Shown piece by piece: positions 5,634 to 12,627 of a DNA stretch of 13,347 nt (position 1 is its first letter; each line of letters begins with the position of its first letter). This DNA is from Bacilli bacterium. GTDB lineage: Bacteria > Bacillota_I > Bacilli_A > RFN20 > CAG-826. The translations under genes were made by a program, and so were the position numbers. The stretch is from positions 1-13,347 of the forward strand of contig JAFZUD010000053.1 in NCBI GenBank assembly GCA_017618495.1, given 5' to 3'. Below the pieces are notes generated by a model. It saw only the letters and a list, made by a program, of their open reading frames with translations. It had not been told where the DNA came from and did not search any database.

Positions 5634-8413
5634 ACGCCTTAACGATCAAACACCTAAACAAGAGCTTCGGAGAAAGAACGATCTTCAAAGATGTTTCCTT
5701 CTCCCTTCCTGAGAAAGGTCTTTTTGTTGTGGTCGGTGTTTCTGGAAGCGGCAAAAGCACCCTCCTCGAAATAGTCGCTGGGCTTGATACGAAATACGGT
5801 GGGGAAGTACTGACCTTAGGCAAAGAACTCAGCCATATGAAAGAAAGGGATATCTCCGATTTTCGCCTTTCAAAAATCGGTTTTATCCGGCAAAACTATG
5901 ATCTTTTGGGTTTAGAGAGCGTTTTTGATAACGTCGCTTTGCCCTTAAGAGGAAGCAGATTAGATTCAAAAACGATCAAGCAGAAAGTTAAGGAAGCTCT
6001 CTATAACTGCAACCTCATAGACAAAGAAAAACAAATGGTCAGCACCTTGTCCGGTGGCGAAAAACAAAGAGTCGCTTTAGCTAGGGCGCTAGTGAACAAC
6101 CCAAGCATCGTTTTAGCGGACGAACCGACCGGCGCTCTCGATGAAAAGAACGCGGAAATCATTTATGGGCTTCTTTCAAAGATTTCTAAGACCAGGTTGG
6201 TGCTTCTGGTCTCCCATGACCTTGAGAGGAGCAAGAGATATAGCGACGCTCTATTGTTCCTTGAGGATGGTTCAATCCGATTCGAGAAGACTTTGTCTTC
6301 TGCAAGTGAAACTTATCTCTCAGCAAACCTTGAGAAAGAGAACAAACCTCATTTCCCTTTCTCTTGTTGGTTGCGTCACGGGTATCACCTTTTGAAAGCC
6401 AAGAAAGGAAGGACGATCTTCTCTGCTCTCATAATCGTCTTCTCTTTGGTGTCTTTAGGTTTATCGATTTATGTCTCGAGAGATTTGGAAGGAGAACTGA
6501 CCAAGGCCTTTTCATCTTTAACCGGCGATGATGTGGTGGTGGTTGAGAAAGCAGGCTCCGCCCCATCCTTTGGGAGAGTGGTTTCCGCCAACGAAGAAGA
6601 AGTCATAGACCTTGCAAAGAAGAACTCTCAGTACGTAGAAGGCTATGGGGTTTCTTACATAACCCCTTTTGAGAGCTATTTCCCAAACGCGAACCATCTA
6701 TATTTCTCCTCTTATGGCAAAGCCATAGACATCCCTTCGATGTCGGTTAGATCGATTAATGATTTCTTGTGGCTTGAGGACTATAAAGACCAGACTTTCT
6801 ATCCTTCTTTGCCTAGTGTTCTAGAACAAGATCAGATAGTTCTCGCTCTTCCATATTCGGCGATGATCAAGGTCTGCGAAGGACTTCAAATACTTAGGGA
6901 CTATGAGACGCTTGGAAGGTCGCTTATGAATCAACCGCTCGACCTATTCTTGGAGGTCGCTAACGATGATTGGGGATATGCCGACACCCAGTATTTCAAA
7001 GTAGTCTCAGTTACAGAAGGAAGTGCTCCAACCATTCTTCATTACGACCATAAATGGAACGAATACATCCTCGAGGAGAAGATGAGGTTTCCTAGCGACA
7101 ATGAGGAAAATCACACTAAGCCCTGGATCCTAAATAAGGCATGTTTTCTACAATTAAATGATGATTTGCAGGGATTTTTTGAAAAATCGAGAAAGGAAAA
7201 AGACTCACACTATGTCTACGAAAGAACGAGCTACACCTACGATCAGACACATAACAGGAAAGGTTTTGTTTCAGATCTTAAGCGCTATTACGTCTATGTC
7301 TCTGACGCTGATTATCTTTCTCCGAAAAAGATGGAGGAAATAGGAAATCACGAATGCTTTTGCTCCAAAGAAATCTACGGTGAGAATTCGTATTCTTTCT
7401 ATCCGGATTCTTTGGCCTGCGGCTTTACGAGCCCGTTTTTCCTTGGCTCATCAAGGAGCGATGTCGAAATGGCGAGCGACGCTCTAACAAGAGTACTCAG
7501 AGTCGACGCTATGAGCGACGTCAAACTCCCATCGACCGTGGTCATGGGCAGCGTCATGAAACCGAGGAATACCGCCTTAACCTTCTCAAGCGATTTTTCT
7601 GGTCTTATCGAAGGGAGAATCCCAGGTAATTCAAACGAGATTTGTATCAGTAGTGGCCTTGAGGCCAAACTCGGTGAAAATGAGAGACTTTACTGTGCTG
7701 GTATGGTTGAGAGTTCAATCTCAGGAGAATACCTCAACAGGGATTACCGCATTGGGGAACTAAAAGTTGTTGGAGTAGTGGAGAATGACCTCGATGTCTT
7801 ATATGGCACCGAGTATTGGTGTGTCGATTATTGGAGAGATGTATTCGGAATGAGCTCCTTTCTACTTGGTCCTGCCAAAGCGGTCTTCAGACTCAAGAAG
7901 GGTTATGATGGGGAAGAAGTCACAAAGATTTTGGGTGCCCAATACCCCGCCTATCGGTTCGTCGATCCCTCGAAAGCGGTCAAAGAATCAGTCGATTCTG
8001 TAATAACGTATGTGAAACTCGCCTTAGAAATCGCCAGTGTGGCCACTTTGATCACCGCGGGCTTCCTTCTCCTTGTCGTCGCTTTGCTGACAGGTCTAGA
8101 AAACAAGCATGAAGGAAAGCTGCTCCACACTCTCGGGATTAAGCGAGAAGAGATTTTTGAGAGCTATGGCGCCAGCCTCCTCATCGTAACAATTTATTCG
8201 ATAATCACTGCGGTTATCTCTCTTTTCACACTTGAAGTAGCAGTGGACTCCGTCATCAAAGAAAGTTTCTCTTCGTCCGCTCCATTCCGCCCTGATTTCG
8301 TGCCACCTCTAGTGACCGTTGTCCTTGGTCTAATTGGCCTTGTTGTTGCCTTGCTCTTCATTCGTGTTTGGGTGAAGAAGAGAAATTTTTTGAGAGAAGA
8401 GGAAAAAACTTAG
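5630..8413 (+). CDS. MacB-type ABC transporter, fused ATPase and permease with a very large extracytoplasmic domain (subunit 2)
   Basis: A 927-aa partner of the preceding protein with the same architecture. ATPase motifs are all present: Walker A GVSGSGKS (36-43), Q88, LSGGE (140-144), Walker B VLADE (161-165) and H196. Membrane segments are predicted at about 263-283, 801-820, 848-870 and 892-914. The extracytoplasmic region between the first two is about 510 residues, roughly twice that of subunit 1, and contains eight cysteines. The coupling segment KHEGKLLHTLGIKREE (826-841) replaces the usual ERxxEIGxLRALGA. The ATG overlaps the stop of subunit 1, and AGAGGAG at 5612-5618 lies upstream. 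Both subunits seem ATPase-competent, so a heterodimer with two active sites is inferred. The substrate is unknown. Confidence 0.92.
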   Translation: MNALTIKHLNKSFGERTIFKDVSFSLPEKGLFVVVGVSGSGKSTLLEIVAGLDTKYGGEVLTLGKELSHMKERDISDFRLSKIGFIRQNYDLLGLESVFDNVALPLRGSRLDSKTIKQKVKEALYNCNLIDKEKQMVSTLSGGEKQRVALARALVNNPSIVLADEPTGALDEKNAEIIYGLLSKISKTRLVLLVSHDLERSKRYSDALLFLEDGSIRFEKTLSSASETYLSANLEKENKPHFPFSCWLRHGYHLLKAKKGRTIFSALIIVFSLVSLGLSIYVSRDLEGELTKAFSSLTGDDVVVVEKAGSAPSFGRVVSANEEEVIDLAKKNSQYVEGYGVSYITPFESYFPNANHLYFSSYGKAIDIPSMSVRSINDFLWLEDYKDQTFYPSLPSVLEQDQIVLALPYSAMIKVCEGLQILRDYETLGRSLMNQPLDLFLEVANDDWGYADTQYFKVVSVTEGSAPTILHYDHKWNEYILEEKMRFPSDNEENHTKPWILNKACFLQLNDDLQGFFEKSRKEKDSHYVYERTSYTYDQTHNRKGFVSDLKRYYVYVSDADYLSPKKMEEIGNHECFCSKEIYGENSYSFYPDSLACGFTSPFFLGSSRSDVEMASDALTRVLRVDAMSDVKLPSTVVMGSVMKPRNTALTFSSDFSGLIEGRIPGNSNEICISSGLEAKLGENERLYCAGMVESSISGEYLNRDYRIGELKVVGVVENDLDVLYGTEYWCVDYWRDVFGMSSFLLGPAKAVFRLKKGYDGEEVTKILGAQYPAYRFVDPSKAVKESVDSVITYVKLALEIASVATLITAGFLLLVVALLTGLENKHEGKLLHTLGIKREEIFESYGASLLIVTIYSIITAVISLFTLEVAVDSVIKESFSSSAPFRPDFVPPLVTVVLGLIGLVVALLFIRVWVKKRNFLREEEKT

Positions 8414-8443
8414 GTTTTGCTATATCTTTTTGTGGGTGATAAA

Positions 8444-8452
8444 TGATATATT
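8444..8452 (+). promoter_or_regulatory. Candidate extended -10 promoter of the cold-shock gene
   Basis: TGATATATT contains an extended -10 (TG-n-TATATT, hexamer 8447-8452). No clear -35 lies 16-18 bases upstream, as expected for an extended -10 promoter. Transcription would start near 8459 and give a leader of about 35 bases. A second weaker copy of the pattern (TGCTATATC, 8418-8426) lies closer to the transporter stop codon. No terminator was seen between the transporter gene and this point. Confidence 0.4.
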
Positions 8453-8493
8453 TATCTCAGCAATTTTTCATACATTGCAAAAGAAAGGATGTT

Positions 8494-8700
8494 ATGAAGG
8501 GATCTGTAAAGATGTTCAACAAGGAAAAGGGTTTTGGTTTTATCCGTGCCGAGGATAACCAGGATTACTTCTTCCACTACAGTTCCATCATTAGCGAAGA
8601 ACGCTACAAGAGCCTTGACCAGGGCGACAATGTTGAGTTCGAAGTCGACGAGAATAACGCTCGTGGTCTCCGCGCTAAAGATGTGAAAAAAGTTCAGTAG
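8494..8700 (+). CDS. Cold-shock domain protein (CspA family)
   Basis: A 68-aa single OB-fold RNA-binding protein, the usual length for CspA/CspB proteins, which act as RNA chaperones. RNP1 is KGFGFI (12-17) and RNP2 is DYFFHYS (24-30). The family's usual N-terminal VKWFN is VKMFN here, so the conserved surface Trp is Met. RNP2 is also aromatic-rich compared with the usual VFVH. The frame is open upstream to an ATG at 8443, but the conserved family start and AAAGGA at 8484-8489 favour 8494. It is a single gene between its own candidate promoter and a terminator. Confidence 0.95.
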   Translation: MKGSVKMFNKEKGFGFIRAEDNQDYFFHYSSIISEERYKSLDQGDNVEFEVDENNARGLRAKDVKKVQ

Positions 8701-8726
8701 TTCGTTGTAAATATATATTTGTTCAC

Positions 8727-8754
8727 AAAAGCCTCTTCATAGTGAGAGGCTTTT
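8727..8754 (+). terminator. Intrinsic terminator after the cold-shock gene
   Basis: AAAAGCCTCT (8727-8736) pairs perfectly with AGAGGCTTTT (8745-8754) across an eight-base loop. The T run (TTTTCTTT) is part of the stem and continues after it. The A-rich left arm could also allow function in the opposite direction, though no gene on the - strand needs it. Confidence 0.88.
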
Positions 8755-8797
8755 CTTTAGGTTTTATCGAAGAAAATTGAAATACTATTTTCTTTTG

Positions 8798-8831
8798 TTC
8801 AAATCAAAATGAGTTAGAGATATAATCTCTA
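8798..8831 (+). promoter_or_regulatory. ychF operon promoter with palindrome over the -10 box
   Basis: A perfect -10 TATAAT lies at 8821-8826. The best -35 at 17-bp spacing is TTCAAA (8798-8803), a weak match. The -10 is contained in TAGAGATATAATCTCTA (8815-8831), an inverted repeat with 7-bp arms and a three-base centre. Transcription would start near 8833, about 24 bases before the ychF ATG. The symmetry suggests a repressor site but could be chance. Confidence 0.6.
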
Positions 8832-8856
8832 CGCAACATAGGATTAGAAGTTGTTT

Positions 8857-9972
8857 ATGGCATTAAAAGCAGGTATCGTCGGCCTCCCAAACGTAGGCAA
8901 ATCAACACTCTTCAACGCGATTACGAATTCGCACGTTTTAGCGGAGAACTACCCATTCGCGACCATCAACCCAAACACTGGGGTTGTTTTGGTTCCAGAT
9001 GAGAGGCTCGATTATCTCACCAAAGTCTTCAACCCAAAGAAGAAGATCAACGCCACCTTCGATTTCTATGACATCGCAGGTTTGGTCAAAGGCGCCTCCA
9101 AAGGAGAAGGCCTTGGCAACCAGTTCCTTGCCGCCATCCGTGAATGCGACGCCATCGTCGAAGTCGTCCGTTGCTTCGATAACGCTGCCGTCCTTCGTTA
9201 CAACGAAGAACCAGTCGACCCAGCCAACGATATCGACGTTATCAATCTTGAGCTTTCGATGGCCGATCTTGATACGGTCAATAACCGCATCGGCAAGATG
9301 GAATCCAAAGCCAGAATCACAAAAGATAAGCAGGCTCTCTACGAGATGCCAATCTTAACCGCCATCAAAGCTGTTCTCGAAGAAGGCAAATCCGCGAGAA
9401 CCGTCAAAGGCTTAACGAGCGATCAACTTGAATATGCGAAGAAGAATTTCTTCCTTCTTTCGCTCAAACCAATTCTTTACGTCGCTAACGTCGCCGACAG
9501 CGATTACGCTGATCTCGACAACTGCGCTTACTATCAAACCGTCAAAGCCATCGCCGCCCAAGAGAATGCAGAATGCATTCCACTCTCCTGCGGCATCGAA
9601 TATGAGATCTCTCAGCTCTCTAGCGAAGAGGAGAAGAAAGAATTCCTCGAAAGCATTGGAGCGACCGAATCCGGCTTAGACAAACTCGTCAAAGCTTCCT
9701 ACAAACTTCTCAATCTCTCAACGTTCTTAACCTGTGGAACCGATGAGTGCCGTGCCTGGACTTTCAGAAACGGCATGACCGCGCCTCAATGCGCTGGCAT
9801 CATCCATAGCGATTTCGAGAAAGGCTTCATCAAAGCCGAGGTTTATAAATTCGAGGATTTCAAAACCTACGGCAGCGAGTTAGCCGTCAAAGAAGCAGGA
9901 AAGCTTCGCTTCGAAGGAAAGGACTACGTGATGCAAGACGGCGATGTCGTCTTCTTCCGTTTCAACGTATGA
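8857..9972 (+). CDS. ychF: YchF/OLA1-family translation-associated ATPase
   Basis: A 371-aa Obg-family P-loop protein, near the usual 363-367 aa. It binds ribosomes and, unlike most relatives, prefers ATP. Motifs: G1 GLPNVGKST (9-17), G3 DIAG (72-75), a coiled-coil hairpin region after about 130, and a C-terminal TGS domain (about 286-371) ending in DGDVVFFRFNV. The G4 motif, NxxE in YchF/OLA1, reads N211-V-A-D214 here. A TTG at 8851 is in frame, but MALKAGIVGLPN at the ATG (8857) matches the family start. The ribosome binding site is weak (GAAG at 8847-8850). The stop overlaps ispF by ATGA. It is first in the ychF-ispF-argS-rpoE operon. Confidence 0.96.
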   Translation: MALKAGIVGLPNVGKSTLFNAITNSHVLAENYPFATINPNTGVVLVPDERLDYLTKVFNPKKKINATFDFYDIAGLVKGASKGEGLGNQFLAAIRECDAIVEVVRCFDNAAVLRYNEEPVDPANDIDVINLELSMADLDTVNNRIGKMESKARITKDKQALYEMPILTAIKAVLEEGKSARTVKGLTSDQLEYAKKNFFLLSLKPILYVANVADSDYADLDNCAYYQTVKAIAAQENAECIPLSCGIEYEISQLSSEEEKKEFLESIGATESGLDKLVKASYKLLNLSTFLTCGTDECRAWTFRNGMTAPQCAGIIHSDFEKGFIKAEVYKFEDFKTYGSELAVKEAGKLRFEGKDYVMQDGDVVFFRFNV

Positions 9973-10448
9973 GCTACAGAATCGGACATGGCGAAGACAT
10001 ACACGCTCTCGTCGAAGGATGTAAACTCATCCTTGGCGGAGTGACGACCCCATTCGAGAAAGGTCTTCTCGGACATAGCGATGCGGATGTCGTCTATCAC
10101 GCGTTAAGCGATGCGCTCCTAGGCGCGATCGCCGGCGGTGACATCGGCCAGCTCTTCCCAACAAACGACCCTCGATATGACGACCTCGATTCCTCGATTA
10201 TCGTTAAGAAGTGCTTCTCCCTTGTCAAAGACAAAGGATACAAAATCGGAAACGTCGATATCTCTATCGCCGCTGAGAAACCTCACCTCATGAAGTACCT
10301 CGACGAGATGAGAAAGAACATCGCGGAACTTCTTGAGACCAGCATCGAGAACGTTTCCCTCAAAGCCATGACCAACGAAGGCTTTGACGCAGTAGGGGAA
10401 GGCAAAGCCATCAGGGCTACCGCCATCGCCCTCATCGAAAAGGAGTGA
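9969..10448 (+). CDS. ispF: IspF, 2-C-methyl-D-erythritol 2,4-cyclodiphosphate synthase
   Basis: The fifth enzyme of the MEP isoprenoid pathway converts CDP-ME 2-phosphate to MEcPP and CMP as a homotrimer. At 159 aa it is family length. Zinc ligands are D10, H12 (GEDIH) and H44 (YHALSDALLGA). GHSDAD (35-40) holds the active-site His-Ser loop, and GDIGQLFP (57-64) is a family signature. The usual TTExLGF is TNEGFDAVGEG (135-145), keeping T135 and E137. It overlaps the ychF stop and ends three bases before argS. Its presence implies DMAPP from the MEP route, which MiaA in the first operon consumes. Confidence 0.96.
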   Translation: MSYRIGHGEDIHALVEGCKLILGGVTTPFEKGLLGHSDADVVYHALSDALLGAIAGGDIGQLFPTNDPRYDDLDSSIIVKKCFSLVKDKGYKIGNVDISIAAEKPHLMKYLDEMRKNIAELLETSIENVSLKAMTNEGFDAVGEGKAIRATAIALIEKE

Positions 10449-10451
10449 ACA

Positions 10452-12080
10452 ATGACCAACGAAGAACAACTGAAAGCCATAATCGCCGAAGCTCTCAATA
10501 AGCTCGGTGCCTCTTGCTCCGCTAACGAAGTCATCGTTACCCCTAGCAAAGACCTCGCCCATGGCGATTATGCCTGCAATTCCGCCCTCAAATATTCAAA
10601 AATCCTTGGCAAAAAGCCACTCGAACTTGCCGAAGAGATCAAATCCAGCATCTCTAGCGAACTCGTTGACCACATCGAAATCGCCGGTCCTGGATTCATC
10701 AATTTCTTCCTCAAGAAGGAATCTCTTTCCTCCGTCGTCAAAACCATCCTTGAGCAGGGTGATCACTTCGGCGATGGCAAAACCAAGAACCAGAAAATCG
10801 ACGTTGAGTTCGTCAGCGCCAACCCAACCGGTGACCTCCACTTAGGCCACACCAGAGGCGCGGCTCTTGGCGACAGCGTCTGCAACATCCTCGCCAAAGC
10901 CGGATACGAAGTTACCCGTGAATACTATCTCAACAACTGCGGCAACCAAGTCGAGCACCTTGGCCACTCCGTGAGAGCCCGTTACCATGAGCTCTTCGGC
11001 GAGCCTCTTGACCTTGGTGATGATGACTACCACGGCGTAGACCTCATCAAGATTGCCGAAGGCATCAAAGAGCAGTATGGCGACAAATGGTTGAAGGACA
11101 CCAAAGAATCCCATGACTTCTTCATCGAGCATGGCATCGAAGTCGAGCTTGGCAAGATCATGAAGGATCTCAGTGACTTCGGAGTCCATTTCGACAAAAT
11201 CAGCAAAGAATCCGATATCCGCGCTGGCTCAACCATTCCTGACACAATCGAATTCCTTAAAGGAAAAGGTTATGTCTACGAAAGCGAAGGAGCCACATAT
11301 CTAAGAACCAGCGACTTCCTTGATGACAAGGATCGTCCAATCATCAAGAAGGATGGTTGCTACACATACTTCTTACCAGACGTTTGCTACCACTACGAGA
11401 AGATGAACCGTGGCTTCGACCAGCTCATCGTCATGCTTGGCGCTGACCACTTCGGTTACATCAACCGTATGAAGAGCGCACTCATGATGAAAGGCTATTC
11501 ACCAGACGCCTATGAAGCCGACATCTACCAGATCGTCCGCGTCTACAAAGACGGGGAAGAGGTCAAGATGTCCAAGCGTACTGGCAAAGCCATCACCCAT
11601 AGGGAACTCGTCGCTGAGGTCGGCAAGGATGCCGTTAGGTATTTCTTCGCTGAAAGAAACGGCGACACCCACCTCGACTTCGACCTCAATTTGGCTACCA
11701 GCCACAGCAAAGACAATCCAGTCTATTATGCCCAATACGCCCATGCGCGCTGCACTTCGCTCCTCGAAATGGGAAAAGACATGATTGATGATTCGGTGTC
11801 TCCAGTCTTGGCAAGCGCCAAAGAAGGTGATATTTTGAAGCAACTCGCCCAATTTCCTAGTATGATAGAGGCTGCGGCGAACGCTAGAGCACCTTATAAG
11901 GTTGCCAACTACATTCAGAAATTGGCTCAGCTGATTCATGAATACTATGCCGCGACGAAGATCATCGATCGCGATGACAAGGTGAGCACTGCCTCGAGGT
12001 TATCCCTCATCAAGGCTTGCCGCATTGTCATAAGAAATGCCCTCGCTCTCTTGGGTGTCAGCGCCCCTGATAAAATGTAA
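10452..12080 (+). CDS. argS: Arginyl-tRNA synthetase (class I)
   Basis: A 542-aa class I synthetase that charges tRNA-Arg. The N-terminal Add-1 domain (about 1-95) with HGDYACN and the GPGFINF segment is typical of ArgRS. The HIGH motif is H130-L-G-H133 within NPTGDLHLGHTRGAALGD, and KMSKR is intact at 372-376 with following TGKAIT. The C-terminal DALR anticodon-binding domain (about 420-542) ends in LLGVSAPDKM, matching the family terminus. AGGAG at 10441-10445 gives a good ribosome binding site overlapping the end of ispF. rpoE follows 16 bases later, an arrangement also known in other Bacilli. No T-box leader is present. Confidence 0.97.
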   Translation: MTNEEQLKAIIAEALNKLGASCSANEVIVTPSKDLAHGDYACNSALKYSKILGKKPLELAEEIKSSISSELVDHIEIAGPGFINFFLKKESLSSVVKTILEQGDHFGDGKTKNQKIDVEFVSANPTGDLHLGHTRGAALGDSVCNILAKAGYEVTREYYLNNCGNQVEHLGHSVRARYHELFGEPLDLGDDDYHGVDLIKIAEGIKEQYGDKWLKDTKESHDFFIEHGIEVELGKIMKDLSDFGVHFDKISKESDIRAGSTIPDTIEFLKGKGYVYESEGATYLRTSDFLDDKDRPIIKKDGCYTYFLPDVCYHYEKMNRGFDQLIVMLGADHFGYINRMKSALMMKGYSPDAYEADIYQIVRVYKDGEEVKMSKRTGKAITHRELVAEVGKDAVRYFFAERNGDTHLDFDLNLATSHSKDNPVYYAQYAHARCTSLLEMGKDMIDDSVSPVLASAKEGDILKQLAQFPSMIEAAANARAPYKVANYIQKLAQLIHEYYAATKIIDRDDKVSTASRLSLIKACRIVIRNALALLGVSAPDKM

Positions 12081-12096
12081 TTAAGGAGAAACAAAG

Positions 12097-12516
12097 ATGA
12101 AGAAAAACAAAAGCATGCGCGATTGCGCCTATGACGAACTTACTACCGCCTCCCGCTCCCTTCCATTTGCCGAACTCTATGGTTTAGTTGCCACTGACCT
12201 TGAGATGACCGAAGAAGAGAAAGCCGCCCATATCGGCGCCTTATATACCGACCTCACCCTCGATGGCCGTTTCGTCACCCTCGATGGCAATGTCTGGGAT
12301 CTCCGTTCCCGCCACACCTACGATAAGGTCCACATCTCCGCTGCTGATCTTTATGATCAGGCCGAAGCTGAAGAAGCCGCTATCGACCCAGAGGAAAACG
12401 ATGGCGAAGAGCTCACCGAACAGACTTCCGAAGAAGGCGAAGAAGGCGAAGGAAACGAAGAAGAAGAGAACAGCGGTGCCGCTGCTTCCCTCGAGTCCTT
12501 TGGCATCAACGACTAA
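12097..12516 (+). CDS. rpoE: RNA polymerase delta subunit
   Basis: A 139-aa Bacilli-type delta subunit, which displaces RNA and DNA from RNA polymerase and tunes promoter selectivity. The N-terminal HARE-HTH domain (about 1-75) carries LYTDLTLDGRFVTL and WDLRSRHTYDK, the family hallmarks. Residues 87-127 form an acidic, probably disordered tail (repeated E/D and G), encoded in part by a duplicated nine-base unit GAAGAAGGC (12430-12447). It is shorter than Bacillus subtilis delta (about 173 aa), mainly in the tail. AAGGAG at 12083-12088 decides the start. It is the last gene of the ychF operon, followed by a terminator. This gene is good evidence for class Bacilli. Confidence 0.93.
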   Translation: MKKNKSMRDCAYDELTTASRSLPFAELYGLVATDLEMTEEEKAAHIGALYTDLTLDGRFVTLDGNVWDLRSRHTYDKVHISAADLYDQAEAEEAAIDPEENDGEELTEQTSEEGEEGEGNEEEENSGAAASLESFGIND

Positions 12517-12535
12517 CACTTTATCCGACAAAAAC

Positions 12536-12565
12536 AGCTGGTCCAGAAATTGGTCCAGCTTTTTT
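12536..12565 (+). terminator. Intrinsic terminator of the ychF-ispF-argS-rpoE operon
   Basis: AGCTGGTCCA (12536-12545) pairs with TGGTCCAGCT (12551-12560) except for a single T-T mismatch, with a five-base loop (GAAAT). Six T follow from 12560. It starts 20 bases after the rpoE stop. Confidence 0.9.
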
Positions 12566-12571
12566 CATTTT

Positions 12572-12594
12572 TTCTCTAGTAGAAAATTAGAGAA
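12572..12594. repeat. Inverted repeat upstream of the small membrane protein gene
   Basis: TTCTCTA (12572-12578) and TAGAGAA (12588-12594) are perfect inverted repeats separated by nine A/T-rich bases. They lie between the rpoE terminator and the next gene, where that gene's promoter should be. No T run follows, so it is not a terminator. An operator or a leader hairpin is possible. No convincing -35/-10 pair was found around it. Confidence 0.45.
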
Positions 12595-12627
12595 GAGTGT
12601 AAACTTTTTTTGGAGGTAATACATAGC

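Noticed and set aside
8403..8419. Possible terminator at the end of transporter subunit 2 (AAAAAC...GTTTT)
   Set aside because: The stem is A/T-only apart from one C-G pair and lacks a following T run. The gene may simply read into the cold-shock gene.
8443..8493. 17-residue N-terminal extension of the cold-shock protein from ATG 8443
   Set aside because: The extension matches nothing in the family, lies on the probable promoter, and a ribosome binding site precedes ATG 8494.
8771..8793. Inverted repeat AGAAAAT...ATTTTCT between the cold-shock gene and ychF
   Set aside because: It is a short A/T-only type of stem in A/T-rich DNA with no T run, and is probably chance.
10119..10562. 147-codon open frame on the - strand
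   Set aside because: It is antisense to ispF and the start of argS, both clearly real, and has no recognisable domain. The codon bias of the + strand genes leaves long open antisense frames.
11499..11939. 146-codon open frame on the - strand within argS
   Set aside because: It is a shadow of the argS catalytic and anticodon-binding regions, with no ribosome binding site or family resemblance.
12430..12452. Short tandem repeat GAAGAAGGC in rpoE
   Set aside because: It is low-complexity coding sequence for the acidic delta tail, not a mobile or CRISPR-like repeat.
12263..12619. 118-codon + strand frame across rpoE and its terminator
   Set aside because: It is out of frame with the delta subunit, rich in Ser, Pro and Lys from shifted acidic codons, and runs through the terminator.
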